Part shown: positions 17,543 through 25,961 of the stretch, piece after piece
Numbering within the stretch: position 1 is the stretch's first letter
How the letters are laid out: each line of letters opens with the position of its first letter
NCBI RefSeq assembly: GCF_000284295.1
Contig: NC_017093.1
Coordinates: forward strand, 4,650,001-4,714,000
Reading direction: 5' to 3'
Source: Actinoplanes missouriensis 431
Lineage (GTDB): Bacteria > Actinomycetota > Actinomycetes > Mycobacteriales > Micromonosporaceae
Length of the DNA stretch: 64,000 bases
Notes under the pieces: model-generated
Database searches by the model: none
Told to the model about the DNA's origin: nothing
Seen by the model: the letters and a program-made list of their open reading frames with translations, nothing else
Translations under genes and position numbers: made by a program

Positions 17543-18667
17543 ATGCGCCGCCTGACCGCCGCTTCCGCGGCAACGCTCCTGCTGCTCGCCGGCTGCGGGT
17601 CGTCCACCGACGACGCCGGCGGCGCGGCCGGCGACGGTTCGATCGCCGTGGCCGCCTCGGACACCACCTGCGACGTCGCCAAGGCCGAGTCTGCCGCCGG
17701 GACCGTCACCTTCGCGATCGCCAACAAGGGCAACAAGGTCACCGAGTTCTACGTCTACGCCCCCGGCGACCGGGTGATGGGCGAGGTGGAGAACATCGCG
17801 CCCGGGCTCTCCCGGGAGCTGCACGTAGAGCTCGCCGCGGGGACCTACGAGACCGCCTGCAAGCCCGGCATGGTCGGCAAGGGCATCCGCAACGGGTTCA
17901 CCGTGACCGGGTCCAGCGCGCCGCTCACCGAGGATGCCAAGCTGGCCCAGGCCACCAAGGACTACCAGCGGTACGTGAAGAGCCAGACCGCCGCCCTGAT
18001 CGAGAAGACCACCGAGTTCGTGACGGCGGTGAAGGCCGGCGACGCGGCGAAGGCGAAGGCGCTGTTCCCGGTCTCGCGCACCTACTGGGAGCGGATCGAG
18101 CCGGTCGCGGAGATCTTCGGCGACCTGGACCCGGCGATCGACGGCCGTGAGGACGGACTGGAGCCGGGACAGGACTTCACCGGGTACCACCGGATCGAGA
18201 AGGACCTCTGGCAGACCAAGGACATCAGCAAGTCCGGCCCGATCGCCGACAAGCTGCTGGTCGACGTGCAGAAGATCGTCGACCAGGCCAACAGCGCCGC
18301 ACTGTCCCCGCTGCAGCTCGCCAACGGCGCGAAGGAACTGCTCGACGAGGTCGCCACCGGCAAGATCACCGGCGAGGAGGACCGCTACTCGCACACCGAT
18401 CTGTGGGACTTCGCCGCCAACGTGGAGGGTTCCCAGGCCGCGATCGCGGCGCTGCGCCCGGCGCTGGAGGAGAAGGACCCGGCGCTGGTGAAGACGCTCG
18501 ACGAGAAGTTCGCGGCGGTCGAGGCGTCGCTGGAGAAGCACCGGGCCGGTGACGGCTGGAAGCTGCACAACCAGCTGACCGAGGCCGACCTCAAGGTGCT
18601 CAGCGACCACATCAACGCGCTGGCGGAGCCGATCAGCAAGGTCGCTGCTCTCGTCGCCGGCAAGTAA
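17543..18667 (+). CDS. efeO: EfeO iron-binding lipoprotein (cupredoxin plus M75 imelysin-like)
   Basis: A 374-residue exported lipoprotein: lipobox LLLLAGC at about residues 13-19, an N-terminal cupredoxin-like domain (about 35-130) and a C-terminal M75 helical domain. The conserved HxxE metal motif is in GYHRIEKDLW (H216, E219). The start is ATG after AGGAGA that overlaps the efeU stop. EfeO presents or oxidises iron for EfeU. The presence of the cupredoxin domain marks the full-length form. Confidence 0.94.
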   Translation: MRRLTAASAATLLLLAGCGSSTDDAGGAAGDGSIAVAASDTTCDVAKAESAAGTVTFAIANKGNKVTEFYVYAPGDRVMGEVENIAPGLSRELHVELAAGTYETACKPGMVGKGIRNGFTVTGSSAPLTEDAKLAQATKDYQRYVKSQTAALIEKTTEFVTAVKAGDAAKAKALFPVSRTYWERIEPVAEIFGDLDPAIDGREDGLEPGQDFTGYHRIEKDLWQTKDISKSGPIADKLLVDVQKIVDQANSAALSPLQLANGAKELLDEVATGKITGEEDRYSHTDLWDFAANVEGSQAAIAALRPALEEKDPALVKTLDEKFAAVEASLEKHRAGDGWKLHNQLTEADLKVLSDHINALAEPISKVAALVAGK

Positions 18668-18711
18668 CTACGGCTGTAGTCCGACCGTACCCAGGGAAAG
18701 GTTGGGAAAGA

Positions 18712-19932
18712 GTGAAGCGCCGCAGCATGATCGGGCTGGCCGGGGCCGGCGTCGCCGGGATCGCCGCCACCAGTGGCGTGCTCGCCCTGACCGAGGAGGA
18801 GCGTCAGCCGCCGCCGGCGACGAGCGGCGACGCGATCCCCTTCTACGGGGTACGGCAGGCGGGCATCATCACGCCCGCCCAGGATCGGCTCCACTTCGTG
18901 GCGTTCGACGTCACCACCAGCAAACGCGCGGAGCTCGTGGCGATGCTGGAGAACTGGACCGCCGCCGCCGCGCGGATGACCGCCGGCCTCGACGCCGGCA
19001 CGATCGGCGCGGTCGGCGGCATCCCGGAGGCCCCGCCGGACGACACCGGCGAGGCGATCGGGCTGCCCGCCTCGGGGCTCACGCTGACGATCGGATTCGG
19101 TCCCAGCCTGTTCCGTAAGTTCGGCCTGAGCGGGCAGCGCCCGGAGGCGCTGGAGGATCTGCCGCACTTCCCCGGCGACGCGATCGAGGAGAAGATCTCC
19201 GGCGGCGACATCTGCATCCAGGCCTGTTCCCATGATCCGCAGGTGGCGGTGCACGCGGTGCGCAACCTGGCGCGGCTCGGCATGGGCGTGGTGAGCGTGC
19301 GGTGGTCGCAGCTCGGATTCGGACGCACGTCGTCCACGTCGACCTCGCAGGCGACGCCGCGCAACCTGTTCGGGTTCAAGGACGGCACGGCGAACCTCAA
19401 GGCCGAGGAGCCGGCCCTTCTCGACGAGCATCTGTGGGTGCGCGACGGGGACGGGCCGGCCTGGCTGACGGGCGGATCGTACCTGGTCAGCCGGAAGATC
19501 CGGATGGTCGTGGAGACATGGGACCGGACGCCGCTGGGTGAGCAGGAGGCGATCGTCGGGCGGACCAAGGGCACCGGGGCGCCGCTCTCCGGCGGGCAGG
19601 AGTTCGACGAGCCCGACCTGTCCGACAAGTCGGCGATCCCGGTCGACGCGCACGTGCGGCTCGCGCACCCGACGCAGAACCAGGGCGCGCGGCTGCTGCG
19701 CCGCGGATACAACTTCGTCGACGGGTCCGACGGGCTCGGCCGGCTCAACGCGGGGCTGTTCTTCCTCGCCTACCAGCGGGACCCGCGACGCGGGTTCATC
19801 CCCGTGCAGACCTCGCTGGCCAGGAGAGACTCCATGAACGAGTACATCCGGCACGTCTCCAGCGGGATCTTCGCCTGTCCGCCCGGGCTGCAGGCCGCCG
19901 ACGACTTCTGGGGCCGGTCACTGCTGGCGTGA
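18712..19932 (+). CDS. efeB: EfeB deferrochelatase / DyP-type haem peroxidase
   Basis: A 406-residue protein with a twin-arginine signal (RRSMIGLAGAGVAGIAATSG), so it is exported folded with haem. The DyP motif GxxDG is in GFKDGTANL, with downstream DAHVRLAHP (candidate proximal His) and QGARLLRRGYNF. The GTG start has GGGAAAG upstream. It completes the efeUOB operon, oxidising ferrous iron or extracting iron from haem at the outer face of the membrane. The 44-base gap from efeO still fits one transcript. Confidence 0.94.
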   Translation: MKRRSMIGLAGAGVAGIAATSGVLALTEEERQPPPATSGDAIPFYGVRQAGIITPAQDRLHFVAFDVTTSKRAELVAMLENWTAAAARMTAGLDAGTIGAVGGIPEAPPDDTGEAIGLPASGLTLTIGFGPSLFRKFGLSGQRPEALEDLPHFPGDAIEEKISGGDICIQACSHDPQVAVHAVRNLARLGMGVVSVRWSQLGFGRTSSTSTSQATPRNLFGFKDGTANLKAEEPALLDEHLWVRDGDGPAWLTGGSYLVSRKIRMVVETWDRTPLGEQEAIVGRTKGTGAPLSGGQEFDEPDLSDKSAIPVDAHVRLAHPTQNQGARLLRRGYNFVDGSDGLGRLNAGLFFLAYQRDPRRGFIPVQTSLARRDSMNEYIRHVSSGIFACPPGLQAADDFWGRSLLA

Positions 19933-19961
19933 GCTTTCAACACGTACACAGAAATGATCGA

Positions 19962-19967
19962 TACGAT
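19962..19967 (+). promoter_or_regulatory. -10 element TACGAT for leaderless blaI-type gene
   Basis: TACGAT followed by 6 bases and GTG 19974, without Shine-Dalgarno. It supports GTG 19974 over the GTG at 19929 that overlaps the efeB stop. Confidence 0.6.
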
Positions 19968-19973
19968 CCGCCG

Positions 19974-20336
19974 GTGAGCACACGCCGCCGGCCCGGCCAG
20001 CTGGAGACCGAGATCGTCACCGTTCTCGGCCGCGTCACCGATCCGCTGACCCCCGGCGAGGTCCGTGACCTGCTCGATCCGAGCGGTCAGCTCTCCTACA
20101 GCACCGTCGTCACCACGCTCACCCGGCTGCACGAGAAGGGCGCGGTCGCACGACACAGAGACGGACGAGCCTTCCGGTACGGGGCCTTGGCCGACCCCGC
20201 CGGCCTGGTCGCCGACCGGATGACCCGCCTGATGGCCGTCGAGCCGGATCGGGCGTCGGTGCTGCGGCGGTTCGTCAGCACGCTCAGTGAGCAGGACGAG
20301 CAACTGCTGCGTGACCTGCTCCGCGAGCCGGACTGA
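19974..20336 (+). CDS. BlaI/MecI/CopY-family repressor
   Basis: A 120-residue winged-helix repressor: RRRPGQLETEIVTVLGRVTDPLTPGEVRDLL, LSYSTVVTTLTRLHEKGAVARHRDGRAFRYGAL, then a C-terminal dimerisation helix with SEQDEQLLRDLL. BlaI homologues start at this point, agreeing with the leaderless start. In most actinobacterial genomes such a gene precedes an M56 peptidase; here its neighbour is efeB upstream and a convergent membrane gene downstream. It may regulate an unlinked target, or the M56 peptidase 6 kb away. Confidence 0.88.
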   Translation: MSTRRRPGQLETEIVTVLGRVTDPLTPGEVRDLLDPSGQLSYSTVVTTLTRLHEKGAVARHRDGRAFRYGALADPAGLVADRMTRLMAVEPDRASVLRRFVSTLSEQDEQLLRDLLREPD

Positions 20337-20352
20337 TTCCTTTACAGCTTAT

Positions 20353-21066
20353 TTACAGCGCTCCGGGCGGGAACGTCCGTGTCGGGGCGCCGCTCGGCCG
20401 TGGCAGCGTCCTCGCGGCAGCCCACAGACCGGAGAGGAACAGCGCCGGCACGAGCATCGGCAGCAGCACCCCATCCTCCCGGCCGTTGTTCGCGATCAGC
20501 AGGAAGAGTCCGGTCGCGGCCGTCAGCAGACCCGCCGCCCAGAACGCGTAGAAGCGCCGGGAGTGCGCGGGCGGCTCCGGCTCGCGGGTGGCGAGCACAC
20601 CGGGGTTCCGCTCCACCCAGACGCCGGCCACCTCGACCGGGACGTCGGGTATGCGCAGGTCACCGGATCGGGTCCGGTGCGGGAGGCGATCCGGCACGCC
20701 GCGGCGCCTAAGCACGGACCAGAGGGCGAAGGCGATCGCCACGGCCGGGAAGAACTGCACGGTGCCGCTGTCGGCCCTCATGAAGAGGGCGAACTGGAGC
20801 ACCAGCGCGGCGACCGCGACGAGACTCACCCACGGGGACCACGGCGCGAGCCTGCGGTGACGCCGCAGGCTGCGAGCGGTCCTCGGGTCGACCGGGAGCT
20901 GCGGGATCGGCAGCCGCCGGCTCTGCGGGACGTCTGTCCACTCCGGATCGGGCGTGCCCGTGGTGATGGACAGGGGCGGGATCCGGAGGTCGGTGATCAT
21001 GCCGGCGGGGATGACCAGGTCGATGCGTTCGATGATCGCGAGGGTAGCAGCCGCCGGGTAGGTCAC
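20353..21066 (-). CDS. Four-segment membrane protein, unknown function
   Basis: About 237 residues with an N-terminal soluble part (LVIPAGMITDLRIPPLSITTG...) and hydrophobic segments WVSLVAVAALVLQFALFM, FFPAVAIAFALWSVL, FYAFWAAGLLTAATGLFLLIA and LLPMLVPALFLSGLWAAA arranged as two pairs separated by a soluble loop repeating the IPDVPVEVAG theme. The start is uncertain: GTG 21066 is chosen to keep clear of the divergent TIR gene, but there is no clear ribosome site. It is transcribed away from the TIR-STAND gene and could belong to the same module. No family is recognised. Confidence 0.65.
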   Translation of the reverse strand: MTYPAAATLAIIERIDLVIPAGMITDLRIPPLSITTGTPDPEWTDVPQSRRLPIPQLPVDPRTARSLRRHRRLAPWSPWVSLVAVAALVLQFALFMRADSGTVQFFPAVAIAFALWSVLRRRGVPDRLPHRTRSGDLRIPDVPVEVAGVWVERNPGVLATREPEPPAHSRRFYAFWAAGLLTAATGLFLLIANNGREDGVLLPMLVPALFLSGLWAAARTLPRPSGAPTRTFPPGAL

Positions 21067-21118
21067 CGGAATTGTCGTTACGATGGCGGCCTGATCCGGT
21101 TTCCGGGGAGGTCGCAGG

Positions 21119-23449
21119 GTGGTGGGCCGGGACTTCTTCATCAGTTATGCGAGCGAGAATCGCGCCTGGGCGGAATGGATCGCGGCTCAGCTGGAGAGCG
21201 CCGGATATTCCACGATTTATCAGGCGGCTGACTTCCGGCCGGGCCGCGATTTCGTGCACGAGATGCACGATGCGGTCTCGTCGGCGGCGCGCACCATTGC
21301 CGTACTGACGCCGGCCTATCTGCGTTCGGAGTTCGGGGAAGCGGAGTGGCGGGCGGTGTTCGCCCAGGACCCGAGCGGGAGGAAGGGGCTGCTGATCCCG
21401 GTACGGGTCCAGCCGTGCGACCCGTCCGGGCTGCTGACCACGCGGGTCTATGTGGACCTCGTCGACGTGGACGAACAGGTGGCCCGCAAGAAACTGCTGG
21501 CCGCCGCGGAGAAGGACCGGCCCCGGCCGGCCGGTGGCGGGTTTCCCCCCGCCGCCGCCAAGCGGTTCCCCGGCGCCGGGCCGGTGGTGTCGAACCTTCC
21601 GGGACGCAGCCGGGTCTTCACCGGACGGGCCGAGCTGATCGACGCGATGTACGCGGGACTGCGGTCCGACGCCCACGGCGCCGCGGCGGTGGTGTCCGAG
21701 GCGGTGCACGGACTCGGCGGGGTGGGAAAGACAACCCTCGCCATCGAGTACGCGTCGCGGTTCCGCAGCGACTACGAACTGGTGTGGTGGATCGACACGG
21801 AACAGCCGGCGACCGTACCCACGCAGCTTGCCGCTCTGGGGCGGCGGCTGGGGTTGCCCGAGACGGCGGATGAGCGGGACGCGGTGGCGGCGGTGTTCGC
21901 CGAGTTGCAGGGCCGGTCACGGTGGTTGCTGATCTATGACAACGCCGAACAGCCGGCATCGGTGACCCCGCTGATCCCCACCGCCGGGAACGGGCATGTC
22001 CTTGTCACGTCACGGTGGCCGGCGTGGCGGCGGCACGCTCACGCGGTGGCGGTCGGTGTGTGGCCTCGGGCGGAGTCGGTGGCCTTCCTGCGGGCGCGGA
22101 CGCCGCACACCGACGAGCGGCTGCTCGGTGAGCTGGCCGACCTGGTCGGGGATCTGCCGCTGGCGGTGGAGGAGGCGGCCGCCTATCTGGAACAGACCGG
22201 TGAGGATCTCGCGGCGTACGTGGAACTGGTCCGGGAACGGGGGCGGGAGATCTTCGCGGCGCAGACCGCGCCGCCCGGCCTCGATCAGCAGCGGGTGGCT
22301 TCGGTGTGGACGTTGTCGCTGGATCGGGTGCACGCCGAGGAGCCCCTCGCCGAGCAGTTGCTGACGCTGCTCGCGTTCCTGGCGCCGGAAGCGCCCCGGG
22401 ATCTGCTTCTCAAGCGACCGGATCTGCTACCGGAACCACTGAGCGCGGCCGCCGCGGACCGCCTGGTCTACAACCGGGTGCTCGAAGCAGCGGGCCGATA
22501 CGCGTTGATCAGCCTTAAGCCGGCAGAGATCGGCATGCACCGGCTGGTGCAGGCGGTCGTGCAGTCCCGGCTCGACGCGGAAGCGGAAGCCCGCTGGGTG
22601 AGCTCCGCTGTCCGGCTGGTTGACCAGCTGTTCCCCCGGGACAGCTGGGAGCCGGCGCGCTGGCCGGAGTGTCAACGGCTGCTGGCACAGACCCTGATGG
22701 TGACCGAGCATGCCGAGCGGCTGCAGGTCGACGGAGCGTGGGCCGGAGCTCTGCTGTACCGGGCCTCTGCCTACCTGCGGGAAGTCGGGCAGTACCTGCA
22801 GGCGGAACCACTTGCCCGGCGCGCGTTGGCGTTCGCCATCTCTGATCTGGGCGCCGATGACCTCGAGACCGCATGGAGGCACGATGAACTCGGCCGCGTG
22901 ATGCGACACCTGGGCCGACTGGATGTGGCCCACGCGGAGTCAGAAAAGGCCCTCTCGATCGGGCTGGCCCGGCGGGGACCCCATCATCACACCATCGGCG
23001 TGTTCCGCAACAACCTCGGCCTCGTGTTGGGGGACATGGGCCGCCTGGACGAGGCCTACTCCGAGCACGAGCAGGCGCTCGCCATCGGCCTGGACGAATT
23101 CGACCCCGATCACCCGCAGATCGGGGTTCGGCGCAACAACCTCGGCCTCGTACTGCGGAGAATGGGCCGCTTGGACGAGGCCTACTCCGAATACGAGATG
23201 GCACTCAACATCAGCCTTTCGGCACTTGGTCCCGACCATCCCACCATGTGCATACGGCGGAACAACCTCGGCAGCGTGTTGCAGGGGCTGGGCCGGCTCG
23301 ATGAGGCGCGGACTCAGTATGTCGAGGCGCTGCGGATCGCGCTGACCACTCTTGGTCCCGATCATCCGAGGTCGAAAGCGATTCAACAGCGCGTGGACGA
23401 ACTACATGATCAGGTCAGCCACACACTCGGGGAGGACAATGGTGACTGA
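21119..23449 (+). CDS. TIR-NB-ARC-TPR STAND protein, probable antiphage sensor/effector
   Basis: A 776-residue protein. TIR domain at about 4-130 (RDFFISYASENRAWAEWIAAQL, DFRPGRDFVHEM, AVLTPAYLRSEFGEAEWRAVF, with the Glu of the last motif as candidate NADase residue). NB-ARC follows with P-loop GLGGVGKTT at 198-206, Walker B RWLLIYDNAE at about 265-275, and later GDLPLAVEEAAAYLEQTG. The C-terminal ~200 residues hold at least three 42-residue kinesin-light-chain-type TPRs (RNNLGLVLxxMGRLDEAYSEYExAL). GTG 21119 has GGGGAGG upstream. In this family the TPRs sense, the STAND ATPase oligomerises and TIR depletes NAD or signals. Its 3' end overlaps the membrane gene by 11 bases. Confidence 0.92.
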   Translation: MVGRDFFISYASENRAWAEWIAAQLESAGYSTIYQAADFRPGRDFVHEMHDAVSSAARTIAVLTPAYLRSEFGEAEWRAVFAQDPSGRKGLLIPVRVQPCDPSGLLTTRVYVDLVDVDEQVARKKLLAAAEKDRPRPAGGGFPPAAAKRFPGAGPVVSNLPGRSRVFTGRAELIDAMYAGLRSDAHGAAAVVSEAVHGLGGVGKTTLAIEYASRFRSDYELVWWIDTEQPATVPTQLAALGRRLGLPETADERDAVAAVFAELQGRSRWLLIYDNAEQPASVTPLIPTAGNGHVLVTSRWPAWRRHAHAVAVGVWPRAESVAFLRARTPHTDERLLGELADLVGDLPLAVEEAAAYLEQTGEDLAAYVELVRERGREIFAAQTAPPGLDQQRVASVWTLSLDRVHAEEPLAEQLLTLLAFLAPEAPRDLLLKRPDLLPEPLSAAAADRLVYNRVLEAAGRYALISLKPAEIGMHRLVQAVVQSRLDAEAEARWVSSAVRLVDQLFPRDSWEPARWPECQRLLAQTLMVTEHAERLQVDGAWAGALLYRASAYLREVGQYLQAEPLARRALAFAISDLGADDLETAWRHDELGRVMRHLGRLDVAHAESEKALSIGLARRGPHHHTIGVFRNNLGLVLGDMGRLDEAYSEHEQALAIGLDEFDPDHPQIGVRRNNLGLVLRRMGRLDEAYSEYEMALNISLSALGPDHPTMCIRRNNLGSVLQGLGRLDEARTQYVEALRIALTTLGPDHPRSKAIQQRVDELHDQVSHTLGEDNGD

Positions 23450-23885
23450 GGCGCCCGACGTCGTTCTTGCCTACTGGAACGAGCACCGCCAGCAACTGCG
23501 CCAATCCGAGAACCAGCGCGCCACCATGACCAACTTCGTCCTGGTGATCACCGCGGCGCTGAGCGGTCTCATCGTCCAGCAGAAGTTCGCCGCGGCCACC
23601 GTTCCGCTCGGGCTGCTGATCACGCTGATCGGCCTGTTCGGAGCGGTGATCGCTGCGAAGTACCACGAGCGCGCGGCCTACCATCTCGGCCAGGCCCGCG
23701 CGCTCAGCGTCACCCTGAAGGACCTCGGTGTCCTCGCCGAGGACGCGAACATCGGTGACTTCCGGCAGCGGCACTACGACGCCTACCCTCGCCTGCGCCG
23801 CCTGCGGCTGCACTCACTGTGGACCGGCCTCAACGTGGCCGTCGCCGCGTACGGGATCGCCCTGGCTATGGTCGCTCTTTTCTGA
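23439..23885 (+). CDS. Small membrane protein coupled to TIR-STAND gene
   Basis: A 148-residue protein with a charged N-terminal helix (LAYWNEHRQQLRQSENQRATM), a hydrophobic hairpin (TNFVLVITAALSGLIV and PLGLLITLIGLFGAVIAA), a soluble helical middle (KYHERAAYHLGQARALSVTLKDLG) and a C-terminal hydrophobic segment. ATG 23439 has GGGGAGG at 23429-23435 and lies inside the end of the TIR-STAND gene, so the pair is co-translated. The layout resembles SLATT/RipA-like small membrane effectors by topology, but I cannot confirm homology. In a defence pair it could be the membrane-disrupting or anchoring component. Confidence 0.8.
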   Translation: MVTEAPDVVLAYWNEHRQQLRQSENQRATMTNFVLVITAALSGLIVQQKFAAATVPLGLLITLIGLFGAVIAAKYHERAAYHLGQARALSVTLKDLGVLAEDANIGDFRQRHYDAYPRLRRLRLHSLWTGLNVAVAAYGIALAMVALF

Positions 23886-24791
23886 TCAGGCTTTTCCGAA
23901 GGCCCACTCCACCGTGACCGTGACCGACAGCTGCTGCCGGCCGGGTTCGATCGGCACGGCTGAGTCCGCCGCCGCCTTCAGCGCGCTCGCCATGTCCTGC
24001 CCGTACGGCCGTCCGTAGCTGGGCGTCTCCTCGCTCACCCTGATCACGCGGCCGAGCAGCCGGCCGGCCTCCCGGGCGTACAGTTGGGCCTTGGCCCGCG
24101 CGTCGGCAAACGCCTTCTTCCGCGCCTCGGCGAGCAGCGCCGCGTCGTCCTCGATCAGAAACGTCGCGCCGCTGAGCCGCGCAGCATCACCGCCGGCGGC
24201 GATCGCAGCGGAGATCGTCGCGCCGGCCTTCGGCAGGTTCCGGATCTTCGCGGTGAGTCCCTGATTGACGGTGTAGCTGGTGATGTCGCCCTTGTCGTTG
24301 CGCTGCGGGTTGATCCCGGCGTCCGAGGTCTGCAGGTCGACCTTCTCCACGCCGGTCTTCACGAGCGCGTCCCGCATGCGGGTGGCGGCCGCGTTGGCCC
24401 GACTCATGGCGTCGGCGACGGAGGCGGCGCTGATCTCCACCCCGAGGTTCACGGACAGCGTGTCGGGCTTCCCGGACACCTGCCCGGTGCCGGTGACCAG
24501 AACGCTGTCCTTGGATCGGTGGGCGGCCTTGCCCTGGGGCGCGGCGGGCGCCTTCGCGGCGGAGGACGGGCTGGTGGCTGCGGGCGCTTCGGTAGCAGCG
24601 GGCGCCTTCGCGGCGGCGGGCGCTTCCGCAGCGGCGGGCGCCTTCGCGGCGGCGGACGCTTCCGCAGCGGCCGGTGATGGGGGCGCTGCCGATGCCGGGT
24701 GGGCGCCGAGGAGCCCGGCGGAGGGGGCGGCGAGGGTGGCCAGGGCGACGAGGGCCGGCATGGCCATGCGTGGCTTGTTCACGCGGCCCAT
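23886..24791 (-). CDS. Secreted SIMPL (DUF541) protein with Ala/Pro-rich N-terminal spacer
   Basis: A 301-residue exported protein. Signal peptide about 1-38 (ALVALATLAAPSAGLLGAHPASA), then a ~60-residue spacer built from near-repeats of AAAKAPAAAEAP, then the SIMPL domain: VLVTGTGQVSGKPDTLSVNLGVE, ASVADAMSRANAAATRMRDALVKTGVEKVDLQT, INPQRNDKGDITSYTVNQGLTAKIRNL, and the C-terminal VRVSEETPSYGRPYG. DUF541 proteins form extracellular or periplasmic oligomers of unclear role. The gene ends one base from the convergent membrane gene. The repetitive spacer is the least certain part and may vary by slippage. Confidence 0.88.
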   Translation of the reverse strand: MGRVNKPRMAMPALVALATLAAPSAGLLGAHPASAAPPSPAAAEASAAAKAPAAAEAPAAAKAPAATEAPAATSPSSAAKAPAAPQGKAAHRSKDSVLVTGTGQVSGKPDTLSVNLGVEISAASVADAMSRANAAATRMRDALVKTGVEKVDLQTSDAGINPQRNDKGDITSYTVNQGLTAKIRNLPKAGATISAAIAAGGDAARLSGATFLIEDDAALLAEARKKAFADARAKAQLYAREAGRLLGRVIRVSEETPSYGRPYGQDMASALKAAADSAVPIEPGRQQLSVTVTVEWAFGKA

Positions 24792-24963
24792 CCTGGGGGA
24801 CGATTTATCCCGATTTAGTACGCCACGCTCGCCGCCCGCTCGTGAACCCGGAGAACTCCCTCGCCCGAGCGACCCGTCCGCGATTCCCGATCATCAGCAA
24901 CAGTCATACGTGGTATGAGGAATTTCTGTTGGCCACCTCAGACAGCGGCGCGGAACACTTGGC

Positions 24964-25311
24964 TCATGACTCAGCGTCGAGATATTCGAGCAGTTCGAAG
25001 GCCGCCCGCATCACATCCCGGTGCCGCCATTCGGCCGCGCGGTAAAGACAGGCGACGAGCCCACTCCGGTGCACCCGGCGATAATCCCCGAAGACGAACG
25101 CGTGCCGGGCCTTCGTCTCCTCGTTGGCTCCTTCGGTGAGCCCGAGGTGCCATTCGCCGTATTCCTGCCAGCTGTGTTTCTGGAGATAGGCGTTGCCCGC
25201 TGCCGCGTCCGGTTGCACCTGTCCCCAGTCGCTCTCCAGCACGTACTGCCGAGCTTCGATCAGCCGCCGGGCCCGGGCGACAGCGGCCGGGTTCACTGCG
25301 TAGGACGCCAT
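24964..25311 (-). CDS. Conserved actinobacterial hypothetical protein, 115 aa
   Basis: This protein looks like a widespread actinobacterial family: VNPAAVARARRLIEARQYVLESDWGQVQPDAA, then WQEYGEWHLGLTEGANEETKARHAFVFGDYRRVHRSGLVACLYRAAEWRHRDV and a short helical end. It is soluble, with no signal peptide. The absolutely patterned W, H, R and Y residues suggest an enzyme or binding protein, but I know no function. It is a singleton; the next gene on the same strand (SIMPL) starts 173 bases away. Confidence 0.85.
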   Translation of the reverse strand: MASYAVNPAAVARARRLIEARQYVLESDWGQVQPDAAAGNAYLQKHSWQEYGEWHLGLTEGANEETKARHAFVFGDYRRVHRSGLVACLYRAAEWRHRDVMRAAFELLEYLDAES

Positions 25312-25370
25312 GGCCGAGCAGATACCCGGCGCTGTCGTTTCTATACAAGACTCCGCGCCCCGCCGCTTCT

Positions 25371-25376
25371 TAGCAT
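25371..25376 (+). promoter_or_regulatory. -10 element TAGCAT for leaderless gene at 25383
   Basis: TAGCAT, 6 bases, then ATG 25383, with no Shine-Dalgarno. Confidence 0.6.
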
Positions 25377-25382
25377 TCCAGC

Positions 25383-25961
25383 ATGCGCGAACTGATCTAC
25401 ACCGGATTCATGTCCCTCGACGGCGTCCTCGACTCCCCCGGCGGCGGCCCGGGTGAGGACCATCGCAGCAGCGGCTGGGTGTTCAAGGACATCGAGTTCC
25501 TGCCCGAGGCGGTCGCCCTCAAGGGTGAGGAGCTGGCCGAGACGTCGGCGTTGCTGTTCGGGCGGCGCAGCTACCAGGCGTTCGCTCCGGTCTGGCGCGA
25601 CTCCGAGGACCACGCCGCCTACAAGGAGCTGCCGAAATACGTGCTGTCCACGACCCTGACCGAGGAGGACCTGCTCGACGGCTGGGGGGACACGACGATC
25701 CTGCGTTCCGCCGAGGAGGTTGATGAGCTGAAGAAACAGGACGGCGGGGCGATCTTCATCCACGGCAGCGCGGAGCTCGCCCGGACCCTCGCGGAGGCCG
25801 ACCTGATCGATCGGTACCACCTGCTCGTCTTCCCGGTGCTGCTCGGCGCCGGCAAGGGCCTGTTCAGCCGGGCGGACCAGGACAAGCGGATGCTGCGGCT
25901 GCGTGACTCGGCGTCATACCCGAACGGCGTGGTCAAGCTGATCTACGGTGTCGAGCGGTAG
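25383..25961 (+). CDS. Dihydrofolate reductase/RibD C-terminal family protein
   Basis: A 192-residue soluble protein with the RibD_C pattern: MRELIYTGFMSLDGVLDSP at the N terminus, LLFGRRSYQAFAPVW, PKYVLSTTL and AIFIHGSAELARTLAEADLIDRYHLLVFPVLLGAGKGLF. These proteins bind NADPH but are usually not the housekeeping FolA; physiological substrates are unknown. Start ATG 25383 with a leaderless promoter. Its last 48 bases overlap the end of the convergent AraC gene. Confidence 0.9.
   Translation: MRELIYTGFMSLDGVLDSPGGGPGEDHRSSGWVFKDIEFLPEAVALKGEELAETSALLFGRRSYQAFAPVWRDSEDHAAYKELPKYVLSTTLTEEDLLDGWGDTTILRSAEEVDELKKQDGGAIFIHGSAELARTLAEADLIDRYHLLVFPVLLGAGKGLFSRADQDKRMLRLRDSASYPNGVVKLIYGVER

Noticed and set aside
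19929..19973. GTG 19929 (GTGA overlap with efeB) as start of the BlaI-type gene
   Set aside because: It would add 15 residues not typical of the family, while GTG 19974 has a well-placed -10 element and the normal N terminus.
21119..23885. Thoeris-type system
   Set aside because: A TIR protein is present, but there is no SLOG/SIR2-type ThsA partner; the domain layout is STAND with TPR.
24540..24690. Short repeats suggesting a CRISPR-like or other array
   Set aside because: They are irregular codon-level repeats encoding an Ala/Pro/Lys/Glu spacer of the SIMPL protein; no constant spacers or palindromic repeat.
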